A DNA stretch of 64,000 nucleotides from Cryptomeria japonica. Taxonomy: Eukaryota; Streptophyta; Pinopsida; Cupressales; Cupressaceae. This document shows positions 10,647 through 23,623 of this stretch, piece after piece. Each line of letters starts with the position of its first letter. The first letter of the stretch is position 1. The position numbers and the translations under genes were made by a program. The notes below the pieces were generated by a model. It was not told where the DNA came from and did no database searches. It saw nothing but the letters and a program-made list of their open reading frames with translations. Location: contig NC_081407.1 in assembly GCF_030272615.1 (NCBI RefSeq), forward strand, positions 154,887,548 through 154,951,547. The letters are read 5' to 3'.

Positions 10647-13082
10647 GGGCTGGGTTAGTTTAGGTTTTATTTTTTGCATTACATATCATATTGTTCAAAG
10701 CATTGCATTACATATAATTTCTTTTTTAAAATGCATCGCATTCTCAAAGTTTCTGCATTTTCATATAGCACCATCAATAAAACAAGACAATTGTTCAAGT
10801 TTATCATATATTTGCATTTAAGAGAAGCAAGGGTCATCTCCTTTCTTCTATATTCAGACATGAAGTCTTTAGTGTTCTAAGGTCAATCATTTTCAACATT
10901 ACCCTGTGACAATGCTTTACTTATGGTTGGGTAGTGATTTCACTATTTGAGATTTGTTAACCCAAAATCTATCAATTACTATATCTCAAGCATATTAAGA
11001 AGATCTCTAATTCATTCTAGACACCTAGTTGATCATATGACTAGTGAAAAATCTAAAATTCTACTTCAGCGCTACTGTAATTGTCACACCCAAGTAGGTT
11101 TCATTACTTACAATTCAAGGCAAGAAAAAAAAAAAAGAAAAAGAGCTATGCCAAATATTCATCTCAAGGCAAAAGAGCAATGATATATAACTGAAATATC
11201 ATGCATGCAAGTGCGACAAAATGCTTAACTATGGGAACATGCAAGTAACTCTATCAGGGCTATGGACACCTACTGGCAATGGATCAATATTTGAGAAATT
11301 ACAGTCTATAACCTCGTCGAAGCTCTCAAGGCTTTCTGGCAACGAGGCTCTATTCGAGATGCTTTTGAAGTTAGGATAATCCGGGTAGCTAGTCATATAG
11401 GATGTTAAGGATCTTTAGTGAACACAAGAGCAGGAATTAACTCATCTGCACACACTGGGCAAAAGAAGATCAAAGTTTCAAGAACCAATGGAGAAGTTTT
11501 ATGCGTCTCAATTTGTAAATCTTAGTCACTAAGTGTGTTGAGTTGAATGTTCCAAAGGGCCTTAGGGATCGGTTGACTACTTATCTATGAAATGTTTTGC
11601 ACCTCCATTTCAATTGGTGTAGTACAAATGCTAAAACAAACACAGTCAACCTTGTTCGAATAGGAAAGGCATCTTGATCATGCATATTGCATTAACATAG
11701 GTCATGTCAAAAATTCATTTGTCTCCACATGCATTCTACAGATCATCATGTCATACACAATGGGGGCATAACTGAAAAAATCCTAAAAAATCATATGAAG
11801 TCCTGAAAAAATCCTAAAAATCATATAAAGTCTTGAAAAAATCCTAAAAATCATATAAAGTCTTGAAAAAATCATAAAAATCATATAAAGTCTTGAAAAA
11901 ATCATAAAAATCATATAACGTCCTTCAACAAAATCCAAAAACAATGAAAAACACAAAATCCAAAAACAATGAAAAACTCAAAATTCTAAAACATTGAAAA
12001 ACTTAAAATACAAAAACAGTGAAAACCATAAAATACAAAAACATCCATATAATGTCCAGAAAAATCAACCAAAAACATCTACAAAATGTCCTGAAAAAAT
12101 CAATCAAAAACATTCAAATATCGATCTACATAATCCAAAAACATCGAAAAAGCTCTTGGAAAAAAACTAAAAATTGAAAATCAATCAATCAAAAAACCTG
12201 CAATAAAATGTCTCACAAGAAACAAATACCCTAGCAGATATCCAGCAAACGCTTCGCACAAGGTCAACAAAGGATACGATTATCCAGTCAAACATCTGCA
12301 ATCAACTGATCAAACAGTCTTATCAATCGTATCATATCCATATCACAGTGATCATTATCTTGTTTTAAACAGAAGAGGATACACTCAAATCAGACAGGTC
12401 AATCTTAAACGGGGTCCGCAACTTTCTGAGATCAGACATTATCAACCATCACATCAAGCAACTGAGAATGAAGGCACACAAGGTCAGTATAGTTGCTGAA
12501 TTTTGTTTGGGTCAGTCTTTATCTTTTATTATTTGGCGATAGATTATGTTCCTATGCTACTCAGGGATGTCCACAAGTGACTAGAGGAGTCGTGATGGGC
12601 ATTATCTTTTTCTTTGTTCACTCCTTGTCTGCTACGTGTTTGTTTCTACAATGAGATATCTTTACATCTTGGTTCCTTATACCCTAATGTGCTAAGCTTC
12701 ATTGTTCAATAATAAGGCTCAGTGATGAATATATGTTGCATGATAAATAATGACACAGGTTCGTGAATCAATCATTCTCATTTCATCTTATTTTCTTGTT
12801 GCTAGTTTGTTGATTCTTCTCTCATCATCTCTTTCTAAATCATTTTCTATCATCTAGCATTATTCTATTTCATCAATCTATTCTCTCATATTCTATCTCA
12901 ATGTCATCTTCACATCGCCTATCTCTATATTTAATCAACTAACCATTCTTCTATCTTTCATCTCACATTCTTCTTTTTCAAGAGATCATTCATGTCTTTA
13001 ATGCACAAACAATCTCTCAAGGGGGCATTACACCGTAAGTATCATCAGGGCATACTGGGGCAGAATTTTTCGTTTTCTTTGA
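10647..13082 (+). other. E1 3' untranslated region
   Basis: 2.4 kb of AT-rich sequence between integrase and the polypurine tract with no recognised gene. The only clear structure is the A-rich tandem array at 11770-12180. Unlike element A, no PMD-like ORF is found on either strand. Confidence 0.6.
11770..12180 (+). repeat. A-rich tandem array (units about 34 bp, then about 28 bp)
   Basis: First block repeats AAAAATCATATAAAGTC then CTGAAAAAATC five times; second block repeats AAAATCCAAAAACAATG then AAAAAC. The GTCCTGAAA core also forms the array in element A at 45045-45445 when read on the minus strand. Confidence 0.8.
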
Positions 13083-13098
13083 AACAATGAGGGGCAAA
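13083..13098 (+). other. E1 polypurine tract
   Basis: AACAATGAGGGGCAAA lies directly before the LTR start TGTAGACA. Element A has GAGGGGCAAAA in the equivalent place. Confidence 0.85.
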
Positions 13099-15928
13099 TG
13101 TAGACACCTAAAAATGTCTCATTTATCATTGGTGTAGGAGCACCCTTCAAAGGGCTCCCACCATTTGTTTTTTATTGTGTTCTTTCTTCTCAATGAAGCC
13201 ATTGTATATAAAATAAGAGCCATGTGCTCATTGGTCCTAGTTAGGGTCCTAGTTGAGGTCCTAGGGTCATAAGTCAAAGTTGAGTTTTTTCTTGAAAATA
13301 GAGGGTATGTGTGCCTTTGAGGTGTTTAGGGTCCTTATTAGCATGGTGGTGTCCTTAGGTTAGCCCAATGTGGGCCTAGGAGTCAAGAAAAGCAACATTG
13401 AGAAAGTTGCTCAAAAGTTGCAAAAGTTGCATGACAACTTTTCAAAGTTGTCAAGCAACTTTTCCACCTAGTGGTCAAAATCTTTAGTTTAAGCATGGAA
13501 AACCCTAATATGGGCACATAGACCAAGAAAAGGGTAGTATAAGTATTTGCAAACCCTAAGATAATGGGTTGGATGTTAGATGTTGTACGACCCAAGCAAA
13601 GTGACTTGACTGTGACTGCAATTTTGTTGCCAGTCGGCACAAATGGAGTAAAAGAAGATTGTTAATGGATTGATTTTTGAGCAAAACTGTGTGGTGTATT
13701 TACTTCCATTGTGAGCAATTAGATTAGGTTTTTCTTTGCAGGTTGTGTGTGTTTGTAAATATTTTGTGAACTTGCTTCTCACTGTCCAATTTTGGACTGG
13801 TTTGTGTCAATGGGTTCATAACTCCATTCCCCATTATGGAATCACCATGAAACCATGGGGAATGAGAATACAGACCCTGTACTATACTTCAAAGCAAGCA
13901 GGGCCCTTGAATATGTAGGGAGGCCATCTAAAGACCCACTCCTAGGCGAGACTGAACAATGCCCGGCTAGGAAGGGTTAAGTTGCAGAGGTCTTGGAGAG
14001 CAAGGAAGGTCAAAGGAGGAAGCACCCTTTGGAGGAGTTGTAGAGGGGTGAGTGGATCACTATTGGTGTGAAGGAGGAGCTTCAACCAATCTAGACAAGG
14101 TGGCAAGAGCACCAAACCTACACTGTGACCTTGGCAGGCCTAAAAACCCTCCTAAAAACCCTTAAAAAACCTTTAAATCCACCTAGGGCAATGTACGGAC
14201 ACTTGGAGGCCTAAAAACAGGAAAATCCTTGAGTCCTTGCCAAATGAATAGTAGGTCTTTTAGGAAGTTTCACAAGCATGTGCATTGTTTGCAAGAGGGA
14301 GCCCTAAAGGACCGGGTAGGAGGCCTAATTGGTCACAATCCTTGTAGCCCTATTTTGTAGGCAAAAGACAAAATTGTGAAATCGGTAAGGGGTAGGAAGC
14401 TTGAATCCTCTTGGGGGAACATGAATGGGTGGAAAAACCATGTATTAGTCTTGACCTATCCTTGCTAAGACCTAGGAAGGTGTGGAACAAGCCAAACCCT
14501 TATTAGCCTAAGTAAGGGTTCCTTGAAACTCATGAGTAGGTGAGACCTTAGGAGTAGTTTTTCAAGTTGTTGGTGGGTGGATTAGGCAAGGTCAGGGGAT
14601 TCCTCAAGCAGAGGAAGTCCTAGAGACCCTAGGGGTGGTTAGAACACCTGGTGATCCAAGAGCATAAACTAGGCTAGTCTATCCCAAACCCCAAACCCCA
14701 TCAATCATTTACTAATTATTCCTCTAATTGATTAAATAATTAAATAATTATTTCATTAATTTAATTAACTTTTTCTTCTAATTTCATATTTCCTCGTCAT
14801 CTTACTAATTATTCTATTTCCTATTCTATCATCATTTAATCATTTTAATCATTTTCTAAATATTAATTAAATATTTGTTATTTAATTAATTCTTTTTAAT
14901 TCCCCACTTTAAATAATCTTTATTATTTAAATAATTCTATTCTTAATTTTTATCTCTAATCATCTAATCATTAACCTTTTTTAAATATTAATTAAATATT
15001 TATTATTTAATTAATTATGATTTAATCCTTTAAATTAAATAATCTTTATTATTTAATTAAATTCAATTTCTAAATGATTAAATAGTTTCTTTAAATTAAT
15101 TAATTAACTAATTAATTCTTCCATTTCCAAATCCCCAAATTCTAATTTCATTTAATTTCTTATTTTTTCTCATTTCTTCTAAATTCAAATACATGTGCAT
15201 GATTTCAAAAACCAAATTGAAAATCAAAGTCAAGTTCTAAATATATTCAAATACTAAATTGAATTTAAAATAAATTTGATATTTGAATTAAAATCTCATG
15301 CAAAGATTAAATTGAAAATTTAAGTCTAAATGCAAGCACATGCTAAATTAATTAATTAAATCAATTATCTCTCCAATCTCTATTTTCATCTTCTAGTTCT
15401 CTATTTCAACTTCTTTTTTTCCTCCAATCATTCTTTTTCTTCCCTCAGTTAGCTTTTTCTCAATTAGTTGACTCAATTAATCTATTAAATCTATTCCGTT
15501 TCACCTCCAAATTAACAGTTCAACTATCAATTTTCATGTGAGCTCACCTGAGTTCCACCTCTTGATCAATTTGTTCCACCTTTCAATCAATCTTCTCCAA
15601 TAATCTATAAATTGAGCATTCAATCTCTATTTTCAATCCTCCTCAATCTTGGACAATTACTCTGAATCACAAACTCTGAATCTTTGTGTCACTTGCAGGT
15701 TGCCAGCGCAATATCTGAGAGCCATCATACCATAGAGAAGAGAAGAGCAATGGAAGTTATATGCAGTCACGGAATAGGGAGTCTTTAATTGATTTCATTT
15801 ATAGTTCCTATTTTGCTTGATTGTGTTATTTCATTGTCTATTTGTTAGAATTCTTTGATTAGATAGGGATTCGTGATTTTCCTTTGATTCTAATTGATAT
15901 TTTATAAGATGAGTTTGAGCACGCTACA
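13099..15928 (+). repeat. E1 right LTR (2830 bp)
   Basis: Starts TGTAGACACCTAAAAATG, ends GAGCACGCTACA; termini are inverted TGTAG/CTACA. The polypurine tract precedes it and its last 24 bp match the start of the window. 14700-15370 is very AT-rich with many ATTAATTAAAT-type words. No coding sequence recognised. The start shares about 18 bases with the A LTR (TGTAGACATCTAAAAATG). Confidence 0.9.
15606..15612 (+). promoter_or_regulatory. TATA box of E1 LTR
   Basis: CTATAAATTG about 320 bp before the LTR end; the same CTATAAATTG occurs in the A LTR at 58062-58071 (minus strand). Confidence 0.55.
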
Positions 15929-15934
15929 CATAAT

Positions 15935-16340
15935 ATACATTATGTTGAATAACTAGAATACTAAGAGGGTGGGTGAATCAGTATTCCCTAAATCCTAAAC
16001 AATCTTATTGTTACTTTGCAAATTTATATCAATTAGAAGAAATATGTGAACAAATGAGTAGCACAAGTAGAGAAATTATCCACAACAACATACACAAGAG
16101 AGCACCAATTTTTTTGTGTGGAAACCCGTTAGCGAAAAAGAACTGAGAGGGTTAACTCTCAATATAATATAACTAGTTATAAAATATTACAAATGCTCAC
16201 TGCAAGGCTCACTATCAAAGAGCTTACTGCCCAAAAGAGAACAAATAAACAAAATGATTTTTTATAGTTGCATCTTACATATGCATGGAATACAGTTCCA
16301 ATTAAGCTCAGTATAAAGACTTCATACACTTCATTTGTTC
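15935..16340 (-). repeat. Decayed copia LTR-like segment
   Basis: The run GAGGGTGGGTGAATCAGTAT, then a conserved GTGGAAACCC block and ACTCTCAATATAAT, resembles the layout of the LTR at 20358-20700 (GGGGGGTGAATTAGTTC, GTGGAAAACCC, ACTCACAATATGAA). I read it as the 3' LTR remnant of the copia element to its right, or of a related copy. It abuts the E1 LTR end. Confidence 0.45.
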
Positions 16341-16889
16341 TTCAGTTAGCTTCAATCACATGTCACATTTGATCATAATCTCACACTTCTATCTTTGTAT
16401 CTCTCTCTATTTTTTTTCCCCATATATCTCATCAAAGAAATATCACATATATATATTGATTCATATCTGAAGTCAGCCCTACATACCTTACAAAGAAAAT
16501 ACCTTACACGCTATCACAATATACTTAATATGTCTCATATTCATAGGTCCACCAAGGATATAGCAAAAGTTAATGCCAATTGGAATACACATGTTATTCA
16601 TAATGCCTAATCACGTCCCAAAGTTACAAGATAAAAAACAATCAACTGATGAAATGCGAATGTCTAGACAAACTATTTTGTTCTGAAGGAATATAACAAC
16701 TAATAGAGTGAATTATCGAACCACGTAACACACATTCCAAAGATTCATAACATGTACAATCTGGAATATAGGTACATCTAATATTCATGAGTGTACTACC
16801 CAAACTGCAAACCCATATCTACAACTATGGATAAATGCGAAGCAAAACATGATGGATAGAGTCATTAGAATATTGAAGCATCAACAAAA

Positions 16890-17535
16890 GTATGTTGACA
16901 TCAATGACAATTAGTAGCCTATATAACATTCTCCTTAATCAATGACAAAAATTCAACACATTAGATAAGTTAGCATCCTTCGACATAGTTCTAGCCATTT
17001 CAATAATTGTCTTATTATTTCCTTCAATGACTCCATTCTATTAAGGAGTCCTAGGAGCAAAAAGATGTCCTTTAATACCATTTTATTCACATAATCTATC
17101 AAATTCATTTTATGTAAACTCTCCTCCTTTATCATACCTTAACCATTTGATCTTAGCATCTATTTGATTTTCAACCATAGAATTCAATGCATTAAACTTT
17201 TCTAATGCTTCATATTTTTCTCTTAAAAAAGTAACCCATGTCATTCTAGAATAATCATTAATAAGCAACATAAAATACCTTTCACCATTCTATCTTCTTG
17301 TTTTTGCAAGTGCATAAATCTATGTGAAGTGACTCCAAATATTTTGAAGTAGAATACTATTTGTTCTTGAATCTCCTCTTTGTTTGCTTTCCCAACTAAC
17401 ATTCCCTGCACATAGTGTCATCAGGTTTAATAATATTTTGTAAATCGCTCACAACATGAGTAGAACTAATCTTCATCATATTGTCAAAGTTGATATGTCC
17501 CATCCTTTTGTGCCACAACCAACATTCACTGCTCT
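16890..17535 (-). pseudogene. Ty1/copia integrase remnant
   Basis: Reading the minus strand downward from about 17535: a GAG-preintegrase motif WLWHKRMGHINFDNMMKISS, then a CX-type zinc end MCREC, then the core motif KWLRYDKGGEFT and the segment APRTP, two stops, NGVIEGNN-KTIIEMARTM. These are characteristic of the Ty1/copia integrase (RSDNGGEF and PQQNGVVERKN in intact elements). Several stops and at least one lost Gln pair are visible. RT and RNase H that should follow toward 16341 are missing; 16341-16889 shows nothing I recognise. Confidence 0.82.
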
Positions 17536-17544
17536 ACGTTGATA

Positions 17545-18835
17545 GGTCAACACTGTGGTAAGGAAATAAGAGAAATTAGTCACTAAATTCAACTTGGTCT
17601 ACTTGTCAATCCGGGACGTAAACTTGTGAAAGGTGTTGGGATTGTATGCCACAAAGGGGTGAAAGTTGTGAGATGAGTGGGAATGAATGCAACTATGGAA
17701 ATAAACCTACAACAAACGAAAATGATCCCAACAACAAGAATTGTCACTTCCTGGCTACATGAACAACAACAACTTTTAACAATTACAGAATTTAAGCAAT
17801 AATAAATCACACTTACAAATAACATTAATTAAGAAAGAACATAAACATAGTGCTAAATTACATAATTCACTTGATGTTCCAAGTAATGACCCTTGCCTCC
17901 TTAGCCTGTTGAGTGATAAAAGAAAATGAATTTCTTACGTTGCTACTTTGATCATGAAAAGCATTATTTTAGTTATCAGAAATAATACAGTCGATACCAA
18001 ACTCTGCTTACAATAATCTAATTACAAAAAAGTGTACCTTATGCTGGTTATATATACATGGCCTATAATAACTGTGTGTAAGAATAGTGTGTTTATTTCG
18101 GCATGTGACCAACAAGCCATACAATATAATGACTCATGTAAAATCTCTGCTAGCAATGACTAATAAATAATGAATTTATTGCAACAACAGACAAAGATAG
18201 GAAACTGGCAGAGTTTCTCCTCCACGTGGTTCGGCTTCCCTTTATGATTTAGCTGAGTTGGCAAAAAAAAGAAAGCATTAGAGGCATTCATAGAATAATT
18301 GAATATCCAACATCTTAAACTAATAAAGACGTGAGTAGAGTCCATTCGCAGAGCAACAAAATTGAGAGAAAACATGGCCAATAGTAACAAAAATGACACA
18401 TACAGTTAATACCCTAGCAAAAACTCTACAAATAGAAGATAATAATCTGCATAGTCATCACGAGGAGATTTAAACATTGCCATTGTGGAAGCTGACATCA
18501 TCTGCTGAAAAGATGATAGAAATAACTTGTTGATTAAAAAGTAATACACACCAGTTCCTGGCTAGAAAGTGACATGAAGGTGCATTGAAGGTGACAAGAA
18601 GATCTACAGTTGTAAAATATATTTCCAAGGATCAAAATAACAATACTTATTAGTAAAAACAATCAATAATTCATTTCCATAGCTTACCTCAAAACTAACT
18701 TAAATATCACTTATTAATATTTAATCATATGCAACATAAATGGTAGAATGATATGAAAATGGAATGGAAATGGAAGATAGAAATGGAAGATAGAAATGGA
18801 TATGAACGTGCATGAAATAGGCTAAAATATGGCTT
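17545..18835. other. Unrecognised 1.3 kb insertion inside the copia remnant
   Basis: Copia homology stops at about 18836 (just after a protease-linker motif) and resumes at about 17535 (LWHKRMGH). In intact elements these are only some tens of residues apart. The intervening AT-rich DNA has no recognised ORF, no clear terminal repeats and only a short GAAATGGAAGATAGAAATGG duplication near 18760-18800. It may be a small transposon or older filler DNA. Confidence 0.5.
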
Positions 18836-19388
18836 AAAATAGAACATAATTTTCTCTCATCATACACCAACATATAGCTCCTTCCACTATTATCCTTCAC
18901 ATAGTAGACATTGCCATTAGTTCTTATACCTTCTCTAGCTAATCTCCCATAACTTCCTTCTTTTATTTCACACTTGGATCCATGAAATATGAGCTTATAG
19001 ACCTTACTTCACATTTGACTCACACTCAAAAGATTATGTCTCAAACCCTTAACATAATAAACATCATCAGTCTTATGCTTACCATCGATGGAAATAGTTT
19101 CTTTACAACAAATGGGTGTAGCTTCCTCATTTGTAAAATTTACAAATCCACCATCATACTTATCAAAATAATTAAGTTTATTTTATCGCATGTAATATGA
19201 TTTGAACATTCAGAATCAATTATTCACATTTTAGGCTCAACTTCTGCATGTAGTACAGTCTTCACACTCACTGTATTGTTCTCTTCATCATGCGGATTGC
19301 CATACATTATGTCATTCTTCTCATTTATTACTAAAAACAAATATTCTTTATTTGAGTCATCGCCATCTTCTTCTTTAGATGAATAGGT
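18836..19388 (-). pseudogene. Ty1/copia protease remnant
   Basis: Minus-strand motifs: IIDSECSNHITCDK near 19230, equivalent to the copia protease IIDSGCSNHMTGD with Gly replaced by Glu, then after a frame change YYVKGLRHNLLSVSQ, CEIKEGSYGRLAREGIRTNG and VYYVKDN near 19060-18880, the usual linker between protease and GAG-preintegrase. Frameshifts and stops show it is dead. It follows the gag remnant directly. Confidence 0.8.
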
Positions 19389-20306
19389 CTACATTGAATA
19401 GAAATTCTTCTTATCCATGTCTTTTTCATCTATTCTCTTATTGATATTATTCCATATGTAATAGTCCTTTCCCTTATTGTCTTCACCAGATCTCTTACCA
19501 TAATCTTCCTTATAAGTGCATCTAGAATCATATTCACCAATTCTTCTACAATTGAAACACTTGAAGCACAACTTACCTTTGTATTTTTTGGATCCTTTCT
19601 TTAGTCTTCTCACAAAATTTACTTCTATCTCATCCATGCCACTGCTTGTTTTAGGCTCATCTTCAATCTTAGTGGTAGCTTTGAATGTTACTTCTTTCTT
19701 ATATTTTTTCAAGTCATCTAGCTCAGTAGTCTCAAAGGTAGAGAGCGAACCATGGAGCTGATCCAAATTATATTTATCCATATCATGACTTTCTTCAATG
19801 ACATACTTCTTAGGTTTGTAGCATTTAGGCAAGGTTAACATCATTTTTCTCACTTCATTTTCTTGTAATGTTTCGCCAATACCCCTAATTGTAATCATAA
19901 TCGCATTTACACGTTGTAGATAGTCTTCAACATTCTCTTTATTAGACATACTCAAGTTCTTACTTGTGCTTTAGATTTGTCAACTTGGCTTGCTTTGACT
20001 TCAAATCACCTTCATATACACTACTCATCTTCTCCCAAATTTGTTTAGCAGTCTTCCATCCCATAACCTTGGAAAATATAGAATCACTTAAGCAATTGAT
20101 AATTGCAACTCTAGCCTTTGCATTATTCTCATGTGCATTGATCTCATTTGGAGTTTGAGGACTATTTGTCGAAGCAATATACTCGGTCTTGACATTATTC
20201 ATATTCCAGTTGACAAAGATTCTAAATGATATTTCATCCTTTTCTTCCAATAGCAGTAATTCATGTCATCAAACTTTGGTGCTTTGTAATTGACTTCCTT
20301 CACCAT
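19389..20306 (-). pseudogene. gag: Ty1/copia gag remnant
   Basis: The ATG at 20306 opens MVKEVNYKAPKFDDMNYCYW, a typical copia gag start. The frame breaks near 20230, resumes as ORF 20250-19960 (KVMGWKTAKQIWEKMSSVYEG, the UBN2-type gag core) and 19955-19389 (NKENVEDYLQRVNAI...LTLPKCYK). A zinc knuckle near 19555-19514 reads CFNCRRIGEYDSRC, with the His replaced by Tyr. It would encode the copia capsid. At least two frameshifts. Confidence 0.85.
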
Positions 20307-20357
20307 TTTGGATCATCCTGAAGCGATTAAGATTCTCTAAGAGGAACCTGGTTGTAA

Positions 20358-20700
20358 TGTCAATTATTTGAACACACCATAGGACTGAGAGGGGGGGGTG
20401 AATTAGTTCAAACCTTAAAATAATTGACTTCTAATCTTTAAAACTTCAAACCATAATTAACTTATTACTGCACTTATGAAACATGAAAGCACAAAGAACA
20501 ATAAACATATGAACATCATATTTATGTGGAAAACCCTAAACAAGGTGAAACCATAATGTGAATCACACTCACAATATGAATAATTGATTACAATGTTTTA
20601 GGCTCAAGGCCAAGGAGTGAATTGCACCTATCTGGACTTGCATGACTAAGGTGCACAAACTTGGGCAAGGTACAAAAGATTGCACAAGCTGCCAAAAGGA
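20358..20700 (-). repeat. Copia 5' LTR (end proximal to gag)
   Basis: On the minus strand the LTR ends ...CAAATAATTGACA at 20358; the usual PBS TGGTATCAGAGC appears deleted, since CCAGGTTCCTCTTAGAG follows almost at once. The GGGGGGGTGAATTAG stretch is typical of plant copia LTR ends. The upper border could not be found. Confidence 0.5.
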
Positions 20701-22439
20701 ACTCACTTTCTTTCGAAAGGTATAGGAAATAGATGAATTGAAATGAACAAGCTCTCTTGATCATGAATTTTTTCTTGAACCACTATGTCGAGAAACCAAT
20801 ATTATGGAAAATACATCTTACATGGATTACTATCTCAAAACATTGTCACATTTAAGATATCATCATTAGAGCTCTTCACAAATCGACTTTCACACTTCTT
20901 CTACACCAAATCTACTTGCACATAAATCACATCCACTTCACATAAATTCACAAACATTCCATACTTCAACTCATACAATCACACATCTATATATACAAGA
21001 TCATTCATTAAAACCCTCAACTAGATTGGCCACCGACAAAATATATAATGTTACGTAAATTAGGCCACCCAAACTAATAACACAAAATGTGATCCACTCT
21101 AGGAGATAAAGGGGACCCAAAAACATCACAACACATCATTCTAAAATGATTCCAATGAACTACACACACTAACACATCCTCCAAAGTTGGCATCAAACAA
21201 AATGTGTGGATAAACAATAAAGCATGTTAACTAGTCAGCCCAAAGAAATCCTCCAATGAAAAATATACAATGCAGATCTACACACACCATGGTGAGGCCC
21301 ATATAAAAATAGAAACTCAACCTCCAATGCATATCTATACCAAAAGAGCATGACCCAAATAATATGATCCAACTAGTTCGGCTATAAGCCAACACAACAG
21401 AGCATGTTGAACACAAAACAACATAACTTCACTTGTCAATTGAACTTGCACTAGAAAACTAAATTAGACCACTACACAAACCAAATGAACATATACTCTA
21501 AGCTACAACACTTGAATTCAGATATCTAAGAATCACCAAGCATTCTCCATACCAATTATAGCAAACAATCTAAGTGTCAGAAACAACAACAACTAACTCT
21601 ACCATCCAAGCAATGAAGGACCTGAAAACTTGATAGTGCAATCTACACAAATCATAGACATTATATCTAGAACTGCAAGCCAAAATCTTCACAAATAAGA
21701 GGAATGAAAAACATTTTCCCACTAGTACATTAAATACTCTTTCCCACATATAAATATTATTTCCTACATATTGAATCTTCCACTATACCAACCTTTTGGA
21801 AACACCTCATACTTACTCAACATCGCCACCAAATCATATAACATCTAAACACTCACTTTTGGACCACCTACAACACATATTGATATCAAAGACAAAACTA
21901 GACATGTTGACATCAATGACAACTCAACTCAACATAAACTTGTTTCCAACAAATAATGTGTCGACCTTGACATTTCTAGATCTATCCTCGAAGCTAGGAT
22001 ATGACCATTTTAAGTCAATCTTTTATCAATTAAAAGTTCAAATTTCATATATAACCAAATTAGCTTTCCTTATTTGGCAAACATTAAGAATTAATTTTGA
22101 AGTGTAATCCTTTTGATGAGAAAGCTCAGTCTAAAGTGAAGTTCCAGGTCTACAATTTCAAGGAAAAATTAGCAATATTAAGTCTTCATCAACATTTATT
22201 TATTATGATAGAAGCTTTAAGGAATTTTGAAGGATGATAGGTAGTCACCGACTAATGATTGGCTTGTACCTCTCCCTAAAGAGTTGGGTATGCTTTCATG
22301 TCATTCTATTTTTTTTTGTAATTTAGCTTCAGATCTAAGTTTTATCATTGAGTTATGTGATTCATGCATCACACTTGATCATTTTAGTTAGAGTTTATTC
22401 TAAAGATACTTGAGTAGGACTAATATATGTTTATACATT
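20701..22439. other. Unassigned AT-rich DNA
   Basis: Probably the rest of the copia LTR followed by older filler and perhaps the U3 of element D. No gene, terminal repeat or tandem array recognised. Short open frames here look accidental. Confidence 0.5.
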
Positions 22440-23167
22440 TATGCGCACCATAATCTTAGACATACTTAAGGATCATAGAACACATTATTATTTTAGATTC
22501 AACTTGGTTATCCATGGACATGGAAATCACCAAAATGGGGACTTTACCAAGGCAAGCCCCTATATAGCCACAACTCCCCCTTTTCTCTATTTTATAGGTT
22601 CGGATATAGGCCTCTATCAGAGTCGGAAGACACTAGAATTCTCAAGACTCAGAAACAAGAACACTATGCAAATTTCATCAAAACAATAAGGACACTGACA
22701 ACTAGTGCCTCTTTCCTCGAGGACTAGGGTGCCTAGCACCGTAGTCTTCTATGTTTAGGCTCAAATTTGGCAGTAACATAGTGTAGACTCTCAAGGTTTC
22801 AAATCTAGTCTTTATGCTCAACTAATCACCAATTAGAACCAACCCACCTAGCCACAATGTCCACCCCATTTCAACTGTATTTTTAGTCACAAGTACATTT
22901 CAAATTCTATGATCCATTTATGTATTATTAGTTTATACATACATTTATACATGCTTATGGCCTAATTAGTTTACATTTTGAATCAAACAACCAATCTTTC
23001 AAGTGACAAAGGAATGAAGCCCATAGGATTGCTTGACTTTTTTTGAGTAAGAGTTATTCAAGCATACACCAGGCTTTAGTGGTTTGTGTTCCAATGTTTA
23101 ATGAAAGAGGATTTGGCTTTAGTTGAGTTAATATCTAATTTAGTCTATCCCTTTTTCATCCTAAACA
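22440..23167 (+). repeat. Element D left LTR (supported part)
   Basis: Matches the B LTR in order: GAAATCACC, GGGG-CTTT, CTATATAGCC, then the GC-rich palindrome (GAGGACTAGGGTGCCTAGCA at about 22718), ending in AAACA three bases before the PBS. TATA-to-end length (about 600 bp) equals that of the B LTR. The left border is not resolved and may lie up to about 1 kb further left. Confidence 0.65.
22561..22567 (+). promoter_or_regulatory. TATA box of element D LTR
   Basis: CCCTATATAGCC, identical in core to the B LTR TATA box at 33355-33361. Confidence 0.5.
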
Positions 23168-23170
23168 TTT

Positions 23171-23189
23171 TGGTGAATTTGACTTGCCT
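23171..23189 (+). other. Degraded element D primer-binding site
   Basis: TGGTGAATTTGACTTGCC after CATTT; agrees with TGGTGAACCCGACGTG of E1 and B except at CCC-to-TTT and around the CG, again C-to-T changes. Confidence 0.6.
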
Positions 23190-23384
23190 ACATCATTTCA
23201 GATTTGTATGTTCATTTTCCTTTTTATTTTAAAAACTAAACAAGCAAATAAATCTTAATTTTCATGCATTGTTATGGCTTGTGTTATGGGTGTTTAGATT
23301 ACATTTACAATTTGAATGCTTTATTTCATTAGATTACATCATTTCATTGCAATAATTAAAGCAAGTGTTTCTTTTCTTAGGTTT

Positions 23385-23415
23385 GAAAACAAAAACAAAA
23401 ACAAAAACAAAAACC
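23385..23415 (+). repeat. ACAAAA microsatellite
   Basis: About five copies of ACAAAA just before the first open frame of D. Confidence 0.85.
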
Positions 23416-23425
23416 AATCCCTCTC

Positions 23426-23623
23426 TTGGAGAAAGTAAGCTATTTTACTATGTTAGATCTCTTTTTACAAGACTTCAATACCTTTGATGAGTCATTTAGT
23501 AGTGATGACTTTTATATGCTAGATGAAGTCCTTGACGATTTCATCTCTATTGAGTTATCATCTGCGTCTACTAAACTAACCTTTTACAAAAGATTGATCA
23601 ACATGATACATATGTCTGGTTAA
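23426..23623 (+). pseudogene. Element D N-terminal coding remnant (65 aa)
   Basis: An acidic, Phe/Asp/Ser-rich frame (LDLFLQDFNTFDESFSSDDF) in the place where element B has its long acidic Ser-rich N-terminal region. No gag capsid motif is visible here or up to the protease, so D, like B, seems to lack gag. Followed by stops up to 23900. Confidence 0.45.

Larger units (their letters stand above)
1..15928 (+). mobile_element. Element E1: Ty3/gypsy Tat-type LTR retrotransposon, left LTR cut by window edge
   Basis: A complete internal region lies between the last 24 bp of a 5' LTR and a full 3' LTR (13099-15928). The order is PBS, long leader with a small ORF, gag, protease, G-patch linker, RT, RNase H, second aRH-type RNase H, integrase, A-rich repeats, polypurine tract, LTR. 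The domain order and the second RNase H between the first one and integrase are those of plant Tat elements. Coding is dead: more than twenty in-frame stops. If the left LTR has the same length as the right one, the element starts about 2.8 kb left of the window. The target duplication cannot be checked. Confidence 0.92.
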
